Assembly (NCBI GenBank): GCA_021813435.1
Contig: JAKAKR010000008.1
Coordinates: 62,001-126,000 of the forward strand
DNA: 64,000 bases
Direction of reading: 5' to 3'
From: Nanobdellota archaeon
GTDB taxonomy: Archaea; Nanobdellota; Nanobdellia; Woesearchaeales; UBA9642
Shown: piece by piece, positions 8,807 to 18,248 of the stretch
Layout of the letters: every line of letters begins with the position of its first letter
Numbering within the stretch: position 1 is the stretch's first letter
The notes under the pieces: model-generated
Seen by the model: the letters and a program-made list of their open reading frames with translations, nothing else
The model's database searches: none
Told to the model about the DNA's origin: nothing
Program-made: the position numbers and the translations under genes

Positions 8807-11800
8807 TTATCCGAACCACGCGCCAAGTCCTGTCTGCGTTTCCTGTTCTTTACCAAAATAGCTTTCAATGCGCTGTTTGGTAAGATCAATGGTTTGTTTA
8901 AGATATGCTGGAATGTTAAACTTGTTTCCAAGACTTATGGTCGGCTCAAGATATTTGATGATGCTTCCTTCAGAGATAGTGAAGATGAGTTTGCTGCCGC
9001 ATTTTGCGCATTTACCCTGCAACGGCGGTCTGCGATATTTCTCGTTGCAATTTGCGCAGCGGAATTGTTGCGTACTAAACTTTCTCAGATTACCTTTGAT
9101 ATCACGAATAAAATGTTTCTCAATGACAAGACGCGCGACATCACCACTATCCACTGCGCGGATGCGCATGGCAAGATCCATCTGCCCCATCAGCTTTTCC
9201 TCCATTGAGGGAAGCAGCTTGTATTCTGAGCAGAGTACTCCGGCGTTGAAATCATCAGTGTCGTGCGTAAAGCCCATGCCTTCGTATTGCAGCGGCGTTC
9301 CGATGTGCCGTCCCATCCGATTAATCTTTACTGTTGATGGCGAGGTATACTCACTTGCGGCCTTATAGAATTCGAGTGGATAACGCCATCCGATATCGAT
9401 GTCAAAGACCATATCATCAACTTCTGCAGGGTTAAGGATATAAGTGAGTACGAGCGGCGCGTCCATGGTGGCTCCGCGTTTGTCTGAAAGGTATTGTGTG
9501 GAAAAATTAAGTAACCCATCAAGCAGAAGGAAGATGCAGGATTCATCCCCATCAGCGTCACGACGCATTGCGGCATGAAACATTGGATGCGCGAGGAATC
9601 CTTGTGTTTTGGAAAATCCTACAATACGTCCCAGTATTCCGGCCGAGGTGTGCGGCGCAAGTCCGATGACAAATTGTCCAACAAGATCATCCTTTGATTG
9701 GAGCCGATAATACGGCTTGAGACCATATACTTGTTCCAGAAGTTCATCGATAAATTTTGTAATGCGAAACAGTACTTCGTCGGCCGGCTCTTCCGGAGAG
9801 TCAGGACAGCAAGGCAGAAGGATATCCTGCGGCTTTATTTCAAGTATCTGCTCCTCACTCTCAAGAGGCCTGCCTTTGGTGTCTTTAGTATAGCCGAGTT
9901 TGCGCAATCGCTCGACGCTGACGCGCACTTCTTTGGGCTTGAAATGAGTGATAGGTATTTCTGAGATATCATAGCGGGTTGTTCCGTCTTTGTTGACTGC
10001 AATATTATATTTTGCACGCAGTATTCCTTTAATGAGATGCTCGGGGATATGCGCCTTGTTTGCCGTACCACGGATCCCTTTGATGAGATCTGGATAGATT
10101 TTAGTGTCTAATTTCTTGAGTAACGCAGTAAAGATTGCATTGATATCAATCGCGCTCTCCCGCGAGGGGAGTTTGGGATGACCGGGATGAGTACAGCTTG
10201 TCGATTGGCATTCTTTGCAATACTGGAGCTGTTTTGTTTTCCTGTCGCATGATTCACAGACTGCAAAGACAGTCTCCTTCTTGCAGCGCTCGCAGTAATA
10301 GATAGGGAATTGTGAAGTGACTTTTCCTGCCTGCATTGCAGTCTGGAATGAACGGAGTTTTCCACCCTCATCACCCACAGGAAAGAGCGTATGCGGCTGC
10401 CCCGCCAGTTTGCGCATCTTTGCTTTTTCCGGCCTGCCCATGCGCGCTCCAATAAAGACTCCTGCTTTGTCCCGAATAGGGAATGGCGCAATCTTATTGA
10501 TGATTTGAAGGATGTGCTCAGATTCCTTCCCTTCCTCAGGCGCAGTATCTGCGATGATTTTGCGGATTGCGGCAATATCCTCTTCGAGAATAATCTCGTG
10601 GATGTTGAGTGTTGCGATAAGCGCTTCAGCATGGTCGGTCTCTATGACCACAAATTCGTTGTTTACAAAAAGATGCGGGACACCAAGAAGCTCTAATGCG
10701 CGCTTTGCATCATTTTTTGGAAGGATGATCTTTTCAATGCGATTGTCGGGTTTATTGTCATAGCGAAGAATTTTTGCAGTCGCAAACCAATCAATAAAAT
10801 CCCTCAGGTCATGCACATTAATTGAACGCCAAAAGAATGTGTACGCAGGATGAAGGGGTATGGTAAGTTTTTTGCTGATCTCGACTGCTGCCTCGCCTGA
10901 GATTTTTGTCTTTAATGGCCTGCGGAAGAGTATCTCGAGTTTTTCTTTCGGGATTTTTAAGTATTCTGCTAGTTTTTCGAGATCAATCCGGCGATAGGGT
11001 TGCACTGTTTGTCCTTGCGCTTCGATAGCATTTATCTCGTCGAGAACTTGCGGCGACGCCGGGAATTGTGTTATTGCTGCGGCCTCCAATTCCTGGATCC
11101 AGTACTCTTGGCAATAACCCGGTGGCGCTAAAAGATGGTTTCTGTTGTAGAAGTCGCCGAATGATACGAGAATATCGCCGAGGTAAAGTATTTCCTTGAC
11201 TTCTTTTTTATATTGCTTTGCCAGCGCCTCTGTTTCCAGAAAGACTACGCTTCCATTATATAATTTTGCAATAGGACCATCGATACTGTCGCAGGAGGTT
11301 ATCGCTGTCGCCTTACCGGGACGTTCGACCTTGAGTTGTGTTGCGATTGCAATATAATTATTGAGCAGGTGCATTGTCGCCGGATGTAATGATTGCGCAG
11401 AATATCCCGAAACCCTGCCGCGTCCATAGCGGAGTCGGAATGCGCCATTGCGCAACGGATAGCCTAAAACCGGTCGTCCAGCGACAAGATCCTTGATATA
11501 AGTATAGTCCGGAGTGATCTTTGCATGGACATCGGATGTTTTTTTCTTATGCGCCTTTGCTGCTTTCTGAATATGCAGGTATTCCTCAAGGAACATCCAA
11601 TCATCCATATCAAAATCCTTACCCCACTTCCCTATCTGTTTCCATAACTTTGCTGCCTTGAGCGGAATACAATCAGTGTAGAGCAAGCAGAATCCGCTCC
11701 GGATAAGATTTGTCGGAACACGAGGGAGGTCTTTATAGTTTGCAACTTCAATACGCTCGCTCTCTTCGGCGCCAATCTGCACAGGGACATGTTGCATGAG

Positions 11801-12454
11801 AAAATCAATCTCTTCCCTGCTGGGGAAATATTGTCGCGGGCTGATGCGGGTGTGATAATCCTCTATTTCTGCATACGTGCGCTTTGTTTCCAGTTCTGTG
11901 GCGTCATATTTTGCGTAGCCAAACTTTTTTCGGACATAATCTGCAATAAGTACGCATACTGCTGCGGCTGTTCCTCCGGCATTACGGATTGGTCCTGAGA
12001 AATTGATACAAAAATATTGTCCCTGTTTATCCATGCGATCAACAATATCGATATGAGTAAATCCTTCAATAGGGCTTGAAACTACACCGACAGTAACATA
12101 TGCAAAACCCGTACGGATCCCGACTTCCATCGCCTCTTTGTTATCTTTGAATGTACAGAATTTTTCCTGCGCGATCTCTTCGGCAATCTTGAAAGCGACA
12201 CGCCAATCCAGCGTCCCATATTCTTTTTCGAGTTCAGTGATACGCTTGACTGCGCCAGAATTCTGGAGTTGCGGCGCAACTACTGCGATAAGACCGATGA
12301 CGCGCTCGGCCATATTCTTTGCAAGGATAATGTCGGGCTTTTCTGAATAATCATACCCTTTTTTTCTTGCTTCTGATGCAATCTTAAACTCTCTAAAACA
12401 GCCATCTTCCAATTCGTCAAAATATTTTTGCATCTCCTTGCTGCATTCAACCAT
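8807..12454 (-). CDS. polC: DNA polymerase II (PolD) large subunit DP2, intein-free
   Basis: About 1215 aa; AHPMFHAAMRRDADGDES catalytic motif, zinc-finger cysteines (CERC...CESC; CANC...CAKC); start likely MVECSKEMQ at 12454. Confidence 0.97.
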   Translation of the reverse strand: MVECSKEMQKYFDELEDGCFREFKIASEARKKGYDYSEKPDIILAKNMAERVIGLIAVVAPQLQNSGAVKRITELEKEYGTLDWRVAFKIAEEIAQEKFCTFKDNKEAMEVGIRTGFAYVTVGVVSSPIEGFTHIDIVDRMDKQGQYFCINFSGPIRNAGGTAAAVCVLIADYVRKKFGYAKYDATELETKRTYAEIEDYHTRISPRQYFPSREEIDFLMQHVPVQIGAEESERIEVANYKDLPRVPTNLIRSGFCLLYTDCIPLKAAKLWKQIGKWGKDFDMDDWMFLEEYLHIQKAAKAHKKKTSDVHAKITPDYTYIKDLVAGRPVLGYPLRNGAFRLRYGRGRVSGYSAQSLHPATMHLLNNYIAIATQLKVERPGKATAITSCDSIDGPIAKLYNGSVVFLETEALAKQYKKEVKEILYLGDILVSFGDFYNRNHLLAPPGYCQEYWIQELEAAAITQFPASPQVLDEINAIEAQGQTVQPYRRIDLEKLAEYLKIPKEKLEILFRRPLKTKISGEAAVEISKKLTIPLHPAYTFFWRSINVHDLRDFIDWFATAKILRYDNKPDNRIEKIILPKNDAKRALELLGVPHLFVNNEFVVIETDHAEALIATLNIHEIILEEDIAAIRKIIADTAPEEGKESEHILQIINKIAPFPIRDKAGVFIGARMGRPEKAKMRKLAGQPHTLFPVGDEGGKLRSFQTAMQAGKVTSQFPIYYCERCKKETVFAVCESCDRKTKQLQYCKECQSTSCTHPGHPKLPSRESAIDINAIFTALLKKLDTKIYPDLIKGIRGTANKAHIPEHLIKGILRAKYNIAVNKDGTTRYDISEIPITHFKPKEVRVSVERLRKLGYTKDTKGRPLESEEQILEIKPQDILLPCCPDSPEEPADEVLFRITKFIDELLEQVYGLKPYYRLQSKDDLVGQFVIGLAPHTSAGILGRIVGFSKTQGFLAHPMFHAAMRRDADGDESCIFLLLDGLLNFSTQYLSDKRGATMDAPLVLTYILNPAEVDDMVFDIDIGWRYPLEFYKAASEYTSPSTVKINRMGRHIGTPLQYEGMGFTHDTDDFNAGVLCSEYKLLPSMEEKLMGQMDLAMRIRAVDSGDVARLVIEKHFIRDIKGNLRKFSTQQFRCANCNEKYRRPPLQGKCAKCGSKLIFTISEGSIIKYLEPTISLGNKFNIPAYLKQTIDLTKQRIESYFGKEQETQTGLGAWFG

Positions 12455-14324
12455 GTGCGCCCTCCGCAAGATCCTCTGCTGGTGGCGTGAGTGTGCCGGA
12501 TTCTTTTTCCTGGTCTTCGCGTGAAAGGAAATTCATGACCTTTACTTCACGTGTCTGCATATTGATGATGAATGCGCGCGCAGGCTGCGCTTCAAGCCCT
12601 CGCCTTTCCTGTTCTTCAGATTGGGAGACCCAACAGCTTGCGTTGATGCAGGTCACGTTGCGATAATTGCTGACTGATGCGCGGTGGATGTGTCCTGAAA
12701 AAAAGAAGTCTGGGACTTTTTCCAGCGCAAGATAATCTTTTTTAGGGTCAGGAATAAACAATGACGATGCGTGGGTTGGTGCAAGATGTCTGCGTTGCAA
12801 TAGATAGCGCATGATAAGATCAGGTCTTTTTTGCGCTCCTTTCTGACGTATGGCGGGCACTTGTTCAGAATAATAAGGGAATGAATACCCGTGGTAGAGT
12901 AGTACGTTAAACCCGTCGAATCCCTGTTCTGGCTTCGCGTAAATATTGATGATTGCAGGATTTCCCACTGGGATAACATTAGGAATTACAGTAAGCGAGC
13001 GCGTATACTCATCGTCGAATGCGGGTTGCGGTTCACTGATGCGGCCCACGTCGTGGTTTCCGGGTGAGATAATGATTGGGATATGTGTTGGGATTTTTTT
13101 GATAAGTTCAGCAAACCCTTTATACTGGTCATAGATATCAATCACACTCAAATCATATTCTTGATTGGGGTAGATTCCGACACCGTCGACAAGATCTCCG
13201 GGAATAAAAATATACTTGACGTTCGCAGCGATCTCGCGTTGCGCCTCATTTCCACTCTCTCCACGAATCCATGAGATAAATTTCTTGAATTCCTTCTCAA
13301 GAAAGAGTTTACTGCCATATTGCGTGTCTGCAATCACGACAAAATATCCTTCCTCAGGACTTTTTTTTAGCTCTTTGGTGAGGGGGATATCAGGGTAAAG
13401 GATTGTATTTGCAAATATAATATTATCATACATCCCGACCACGCCGATGACTTCATCTAACTGTACTTCCTCTGCAAGTTTATAGAGTTCCTCTTTACTC
13501 TGACTGACCACTACCCGTACACTTCCTGTAGGATCCTCAATAGTGAGCATGATATTTTTATTTTTTGTCAGTGATTTCTCATAGACTGCTCCGATGATTG
13601 CAATATTCTCGCGATCTTTTTTTCCTACCAGGCGTCCGATTGACGTAAGATTTTGCAGTTCCTGACGTCCACGCAAGATACGTTCCAGATCGCGGAATCG
13701 TACGGTATAGTAGTTGACAAAATCCTGGACCGTACGCTTTCTGCTCTTCTCATCATAGGACATCACAATCTTAAGTTGGTTTTTTTTCATAAACTCTTCG
13801 CGGTAGGTTTTTAATTCCGTAGAATTCATCATCACCGCATCTGATTGCGGTATTGTTTCATGTTCAACTATAGTATGTGCAAGCGGTGCTATTGAAGAAT
13901 TTGCAATTGTTGCCGTTGTTTGTGGTGCGGCAGGTTCGATAGGTAATTTTAATGGAATATCTTGTCGTTTAGATTGCACGGTTTTTTGCGCCTGAATATA
14001 TTCCACAAATCGATCATATAGTTTTGTATTGAGATATTTTTCTTTTAGGACAATGGATTGTTCAAAATCATCCTGCGTAATAGGGATCTTATTGTTGATA
14101 ATATCGAGCACCTCGGCCGTAATGACTGTAAATGTTGTTTTGAAAGGTATGGTTAGGGATTCGAGCTGTTCTACTAGTGTTGGACTAATAAGTACCCCCT
14201 GTTCAAGGTAGAATTGCATTATTTCGCGGGTTGTGGCGCTCATAGTATGATCCAAAATGATGGTTTGTCTGTCAAGACTAACGATACGGTAAATGTTGTT
14301 ATAATAAATTGAACGAGTTCTCAA
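12447..14324 (-). CDS. polB: DNA polymerase II (PolD) small subunit DP1
   Basis: OB-fold plus phosphoesterase motifs (FIPGDLVDG, ISPGNHDVGR, FFSGHIHRASV); the start may be internal (MSATTREIMQF at 14243). Confidence 0.94.
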   Translation of the reverse strand: MRTRSIYYNNIYRIVSLDRQTIILDHTMSATTREIMQFYLEQGVLISPTLVEQLESLTIPFKTTFTVITAEVLDIINNKIPITQDDFEQSIVLKEKYLNTKLYDRFVEYIQAQKTVQSKRQDIPLKLPIEPAAPQTTATIANSSIAPLAHTIVEHETIPQSDAVMMNSTELKTYREEFMKKNQLKIVMSYDEKSRKRTVQDFVNYYTVRFRDLERILRGRQELQNLTSIGRLVGKKDRENIAIIGAVYEKSLTKNKNIMLTIEDPTGSVRVVVSQSKEELYKLAEEVQLDEVIGVVGMYDNIIFANTILYPDIPLTKELKKSPEEGYFVVIADTQYGSKLFLEKEFKKFISWIRGESGNEAQREIAANVKYIFIPGDLVDGVGIYPNQEYDLSVIDIYDQYKGFAELIKKIPTHIPIIISPGNHDVGRISEPQPAFDDEYTRSLTVIPNVIPVGNPAIINIYAKPEQGFDGFNVLLYHGYSFPYYSEQVPAIRQKGAQKRPDLIMRYLLQRRHLAPTHASSLFIPDPKKDYLALEKVPDFFFSGHIHRASVSNYRNVTCINASCWVSQSEEQERRGLEAQPARAFIINMQTREVKVMNFLSREDQEKESGTLTPPAEDLAEGAHG

Positions 14325-15504
14325 GGAGTGTTTTTATTTTGCTGGTTACAACGTCGCTTGTAACCAGCTTTATCTCCCTTGTTCGTCCATAGCGTCCTTT
14401 AGAGATGACGCGCGCATTGATAATTCCTGAGATATCAAATTCTCCTATGACATCACTCACCCTGCGCTGTGTAAGCGGTCGCAGATTAGTCTTGGCACAA
14501 AGTGTTTTGTAGAGATCATAGATATCTCCGGTGAATATAATATCTTGTTTATGTTGCTCAGACACAAGAAGTATCGCATAAAGTACGAGTTGAAATTGTT
14601 TTGGCTGGGCGACAACCATATCCAGGACGCGGTCCTTTTCTATCTTCTCCTCTGCTTCGTCCAATTCTCTGAGTGTTACTGCAATAAGATTTTTACGTTC
14701 CGCAAGCTCTACTGCAACACGTAAGAGCTCCAGCGCCCTGCGCGCATCACCGTGCTCTCGCGCTGCATATGCGGCGCATTTGGCAATAACGCCGTCTTCC
14801 ATGACATTGTCTTTAATCGCCTCCATAGAGCGCTTCTTGAGAATATCCTGGATCTGCATTGCATTATATGAGGGAAATACTAATTCTTCCTCGCTTAAAG
14901 AAGATTTTACCCGTGGGTCAAGATTATCTGCGAACATGACATCGTTACTTATCCCAATGATTGAGAGTTGACTATTTTTGAGTTCTGTATTGATTCTTGT
15001 AAGGTTATAGATAATTTCATCGCCAATCTTTTTTACTAATTGGTCTATTTCATCAAGAACTAAAACAATGACACGTCGTTCTTTTTCGATGGTGCGATAG
15101 AATATTTTGTATACTTCATCGGTCGGCAGACCTGTTGGCGGTATCTCTTTACCGAAGAATCGTGTGATCTCTGCAATGAGCCGATACTCTGTATCTGCTA
15201 CTTTTTTGAGTTTACAATTGATATAAACAAATTTTACTGGTATCTGTTCGCGGTTTGCAATAACTTCAATATGTTTGATGGTGTTTTGTACAGAAAGGGT
15301 TTTTCCTGAGCCTGTTTTTCCATAGATAAAAAGATTTGATGGCCTCTCCAGTCTCAATGAGGGAGCAAGGATCTTTGCAATAAGTGCAGTCTGTTCATCC
15401 CTGTGTAGGATTTCTTCTGGAATATATGAGCTTTGCAGTGCTGCTTTATTCTTGAATAAAGACTCTTTTTTGATGAATGTTTCCAAAAAATTACTGATGC
15501 TCAT
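14299..15504 (-). CDS. cdc6: Orc1/Cdc6 origin-binding initiator
   Basis: AAA+ Walker A YGKTGSGKTLSVQ, Walker B VLVLDEIDQL, sensor GISNDVMFADNLDPRVKSSL, C-terminal wHTH. Confidence 0.96.
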   Translation of the reverse strand: MSISNFLETFIKKESLFKNKAALQSSYIPEEILHRDEQTALIAKILAPSLRLERPSNLFIYGKTGSGKTLSVQNTIKHIEVIANREQIPVKFVYINCKLKKVADTEYRLIAEITRFFGKEIPPTGLPTDEVYKIFYRTIEKERRVIVLVLDEIDQLVKKIGDEIIYNLTRINTELKNSQLSIIGISNDVMFADNLDPRVKSSLSEEELVFPSYNAMQIQDILKKRSMEAIKDNVMEDGVIAKCAAYAAREHGDARRALELLRVAVELAERKNLIAVTLRELDEAEEKIEKDRVLDMVVAQPKQFQLVLYAILLVSEQHKQDIIFTGDIYDLYKTLCAKTNLRPLTQRRVSDVIGEFDISGIINARVISKGRYGRTREIKLVTSDVVTSKIKTLLENSFNLL

Positions 15505-15521
15505 ATAAACCCCGACGAATA

Positions 15522-15545
15522 GTTTCCAGAAGAAATAAGGGTTAT
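15522..15545 (+). promoter_or_regulatory. ORB-like element A
   Basis: GTTTCCAGAAGAAATAAGGGTTAT immediately upstream of cdc6. Confidence 0.6.
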
Positions 15546-15590
15546 ATAAATATTTCTAGATTTTAATAGTCGTGTTCGAGTATAGATGCC

Positions 15591-15612
15591 ACCCCCTCAT
15601 TTCTTGTGGAAC
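15591..15612 (-). promoter_or_regulatory. ORB-like element B, inverted relative to A
   Basis: Reverse complement reads GTTCCACAAGAAATGAGGGGGT, close to the recalled archaeal ORB form with a terminal G-string. Confidence 0.65.
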
Positions 15613-15729
15613 TTTTTTTATTCAGACAGGTTTTTTTGTTCAAAATCTCATTATGCACATTAAAATTCATTTGTAAAATAAGTCAAAAATAGCCTTTAAA
15701 TACAGAAATAGTCTTAAAAAGAGATTTGT

Positions 15730-15822
15730 TTATTTACTACAAAATATATTTTGTATTATATATTCTTTAATTTATTTTATTTATTATATATTATATATAT
15801 TTATTTTCTATATAGTAAATAA
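15730..15822. repeat. AT-rich block bracketed by a 10-bp inverted repeat, containing an 18-bp perfect palindrome
   Basis: TTATTTACTA (15730-15739) / TAGTAAATAA (15813-15822); TACAAAATATATTTTGTA at 15738-15755. Confidence 0.75.
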
Positions 15823-16056
15823 TGATATAATAATAATCAAAAAAAAGAAGTAGAAAAAGAAAAAAAAGAAAAAATAGTGATTGAAAAAAAATAATAGTGA
15901 ATAAAAGAACAGAAGTAAAAAGATAAGAAGAAAAGAAAAGATCGACGGAAAATAGGGAAAATTCTAAGAAAATTTTGGATAGACTGATATGATACTACTC
16001 TAAAAAATTGTAGTTCAAAAGCAGATATTGAAATACTCATTAATCTCATCAACATG

Positions 16057-16080
16057 ATTCCATGAGAAATAGTGGTGTCT
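16057..16080 (+). promoter_or_regulatory. ORB-like element E
   Basis: ATTCCATGAGAAATAGTGGTGTCT matches TTCCAnnnGAAATAnnGG. Confidence 0.45.
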
Positions 16081-16239
16081 CCTTATTTGATAATGCTTTT
16101 CTGTGCAATAATCATATTATTTAGTTTTCACTCAATAATAGCAACAAAAACAGAACATTTATAAATTAATCTCACTTCCCCATGGTAACATAATTCATTC
16201 GACGGTTCATATTATAATAAATCGTTGGGGGTTGCAAAA

Positions 16240-17031
16240 ATGATCGTACAGCAAGAATTGATAAAAAAAATCAAGGATTTTGGCCTAAACAGCTATGAAG
16301 CAAAAATTTGGACTGCACTGCTTTCACGCGGAGTATCAAGCGCCGGAGAGCTTTCAGAAATCTCCAATGTGCCGCGTTCACGAACTTACGATGTTCTCGA
16401 ATCCCTTGAAAAGAAAGGATTTATTATCATGAAACTGGGAAAGCCTATAAAATATATGGCAATCCCGCCTAGCGAAGTTATTGAACGCGTAAAAAAGAAG
16501 ATCAAGGATGATTCGTTAAAACAGGAAAAACAGATTGATGAACTAAAAGGATCAGATGTTCTTGCTGAATTGACTTCACTGCACACCACAGGTATTGACA
16601 CTGTCGAGCCAAGCGAACTTGCAGGAGTCATCAAGAACCGAGAAAATATCTATAATCACATGGACCTTATGATCAAAGGCGCAGAAAAATATGTTTATAT
16701 CATGACTTCTGAGAAAGGATTCTTGCGCAAGATTGAGCGTCATAAGAAGCTGTTCAAAAAGATGGCTGATACTGGCGTCAAGATCAGAATTGCAGCACCA
16801 TTGAGTAAGGATATGGAAAAGGCAAATCCAGAACTCAAAGGGATTGTTGATTATAAGAATGTTTCAGGAATCAACGCGCGATTCATCATAGTCGACGGTA
16901 AGGAGATGCTCTTTATGGTCACTGACGATGTTGATGTGCATCCATCCTATGACTCTGCAATGTGGATTAATAGTCCGTTCTTTACTGGCGCAATGAAAGA
17001 GCTCTTCGAGCTTGCCTGGAAGAAGAATTAA
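16240..17031 (+). CDS. TrmB-family transcriptional regulator, paralog 1
   Basis: FGLNSYEAKIWTALLSRGVSSAGELSEISNVPRSRTYDVLESLEKKGFI HTH and TrmB effector-type C-terminal domain; paralog at 50484-51302. Confidence 0.9.
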   Translation: MIVQQELIKKIKDFGLNSYEAKIWTALLSRGVSSAGELSEISNVPRSRTYDVLESLEKKGFIIMKLGKPIKYMAIPPSEVIERVKKKIKDDSLKQEKQIDELKGSDVLAELTSLHTTGIDTVEPSELAGVIKNRENIYNHMDLMIKGAEKYVYIMTSEKGFLRKIERHKKLFKKMADTGVKIRIAAPLSKDMEKANPELKGIVDYKNVSGINARFIIVDGKEMLFMVTDDVDVHPSYDSAMWINSPFFTGAMKELFELAWKKN

Positions 17032-17078
17032 GTTTTTGTTTTTTAACTTTTGTTTTATCATGCGTTTGAGGTATAAAA

Positions 17079-17336
17079 ATGAAACTTTTTCAAACAAAAC
17101 TTTCAGATGTTGATAATAAAAAAGAGTATCTTGTTAATCTGGCGCTGCCTGTGACCGGCCCCTTATTCTTTAATGATCTTGTTATGCGTTTACATGAGGA
17201 TAACCTTCATAATCCGATGATAAAAAATAATTTTTTTGATAGGCACCCTAAATTACTCATAGCAGGATATGCTGCTGCACAAACAGCAGTTTATGTGACT
17301 CCTCTTGCTTCAGGCCTGTACTCTCTCATCAAATAA
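17079..17336 (+). CDS. Small hypothetical protein
   Basis: 85-aa ORF with an ATG start. Confidence 0.45.
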   Translation: MKLFQTKLSDVDNKKEYLVNLALPVTGPLFFNDLVMRLHEDNLHNPMIKNNFFDRHPKLLIAGYAAAQTAVYVTPLASGLYSLIK

Positions 17337-17431
17337 TTTTTGTCAATTTATTCCTTTATACCTAATTGTATTCTGGAATATTTTGGTTTATTTTTCATCA
17401 CCTTTTTTAACTTCTCGTGATTCCTTCTCGT

Positions 17432-18121
17432 ATGGTTGATTATTATAAGAACGTCAAACTCATTGGTACATCACACATCGCTGCTGAATCGATAAAGAAG
17501 ATTGCTGAGGAATTCTCAGTAATGGATCCTGATATTGTTTGCGTCGAACTTGACAGGAAAAGGTTGCATGCGCTACTCACAGATGCAAAGCCAGACTATT
17601 CCCTCGCCGGTATAAAGAAATATGGCATGCAAGGATATTTGTTTGCAGTCATTGCAGGGCTCATCCAGCGAAAACTAGGCAATGTTGTTGGAATAAAGCC
17701 TGGCAGCGACATGCTCTCCGCAATCAACCTTGCGCGGAACAATCATAAACAGCTTGAACTAATAGACCAGGATATTGAGATAACCTTAAAGCGATTCTCT
17801 AAGGCGTTCAGCTTTAAAGAAAAGATGCGTCTGCTCTGGGATATTTTGCGCTCGCCATTTGCAAAAAAAGTCCGTATCAATCTGCAGGAAGTTCCGAAAG
17901 AGCGCATAATCCATGAGATGATGATGCAATTAAAAAATCAGTACCCCAACCTCTATCGCGTACTTATCGAAGAGCGTAATGAAGTCATGGCTAAAAATAT
18001 TTATCATCTCATGTCCAAGAATCATGACAAGAAAATCCTTGTAATCATTGGCGCTGGCCACGAGAAAGAATTGTTGCAATTGATCAAGAAAGAAGATTAT
18101 AGAAGGGATAGGGTGTATTAA
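17432..18121 (+). CDS. TraB/GumN-family protein
   Basis: VKLIGTSHIAAESIKKIAEEFSVMDPDIVCVELDRKRLHALL, and C-terminal KKILVIIGAGHEKEL. Confidence 0.85.
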   Translation: MVDYYKNVKLIGTSHIAAESIKKIAEEFSVMDPDIVCVELDRKRLHALLTDAKPDYSLAGIKKYGMQGYLFAVIAGLIQRKLGNVVGIKPGSDMLSAINLARNNHKQLELIDQDIEITLKRFSKAFSFKEKMRLLWDILRSPFAKKVRINLQEVPKERIIHEMMMQLKNQYPNLYRVLIEERNEVMAKNIYHLMSKNHDKKILVIIGAGHEKELLQLIKKEDYRRDRVY

Positions 18122-18248
18122 TGATCCTCAACATGTTCTACATATTTAAATAAAAAACGCACGATTAAACATGCCTATAAAAAGCAGATAAGTAATTAGA
18201 GATAATTAATATAATAACTAAAATAAAAAAATAACTAAATTTACTGCA

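Larger units (their letters stand above)
15505..16224. other. Candidate origin of replication: cdc6-proximal intergenic region with ORB-like motifs and AT-rich unwinding segment
   Basis: ORB-like A/B inverted pair, near-pure A+T block 15730-15822, purine-rich tract about 15838-15955, third ORB-like element at 16057; flanking genes diverge. Confidence 0.65.

Noticed and set aside
8807-12454. Possible intein in DP2 (also considered in MCM and RFC)
   Set aside because: Catalytic motifs (RDADGDES, GDPGSGKS, GPAGIGKT) are contiguous with no insertion.
15837-16055. 72-aa minus-strand ORF
   Set aside because: Phe/Ser/Ile low-complexity product of the purine-rich tract; no protein-like signal.
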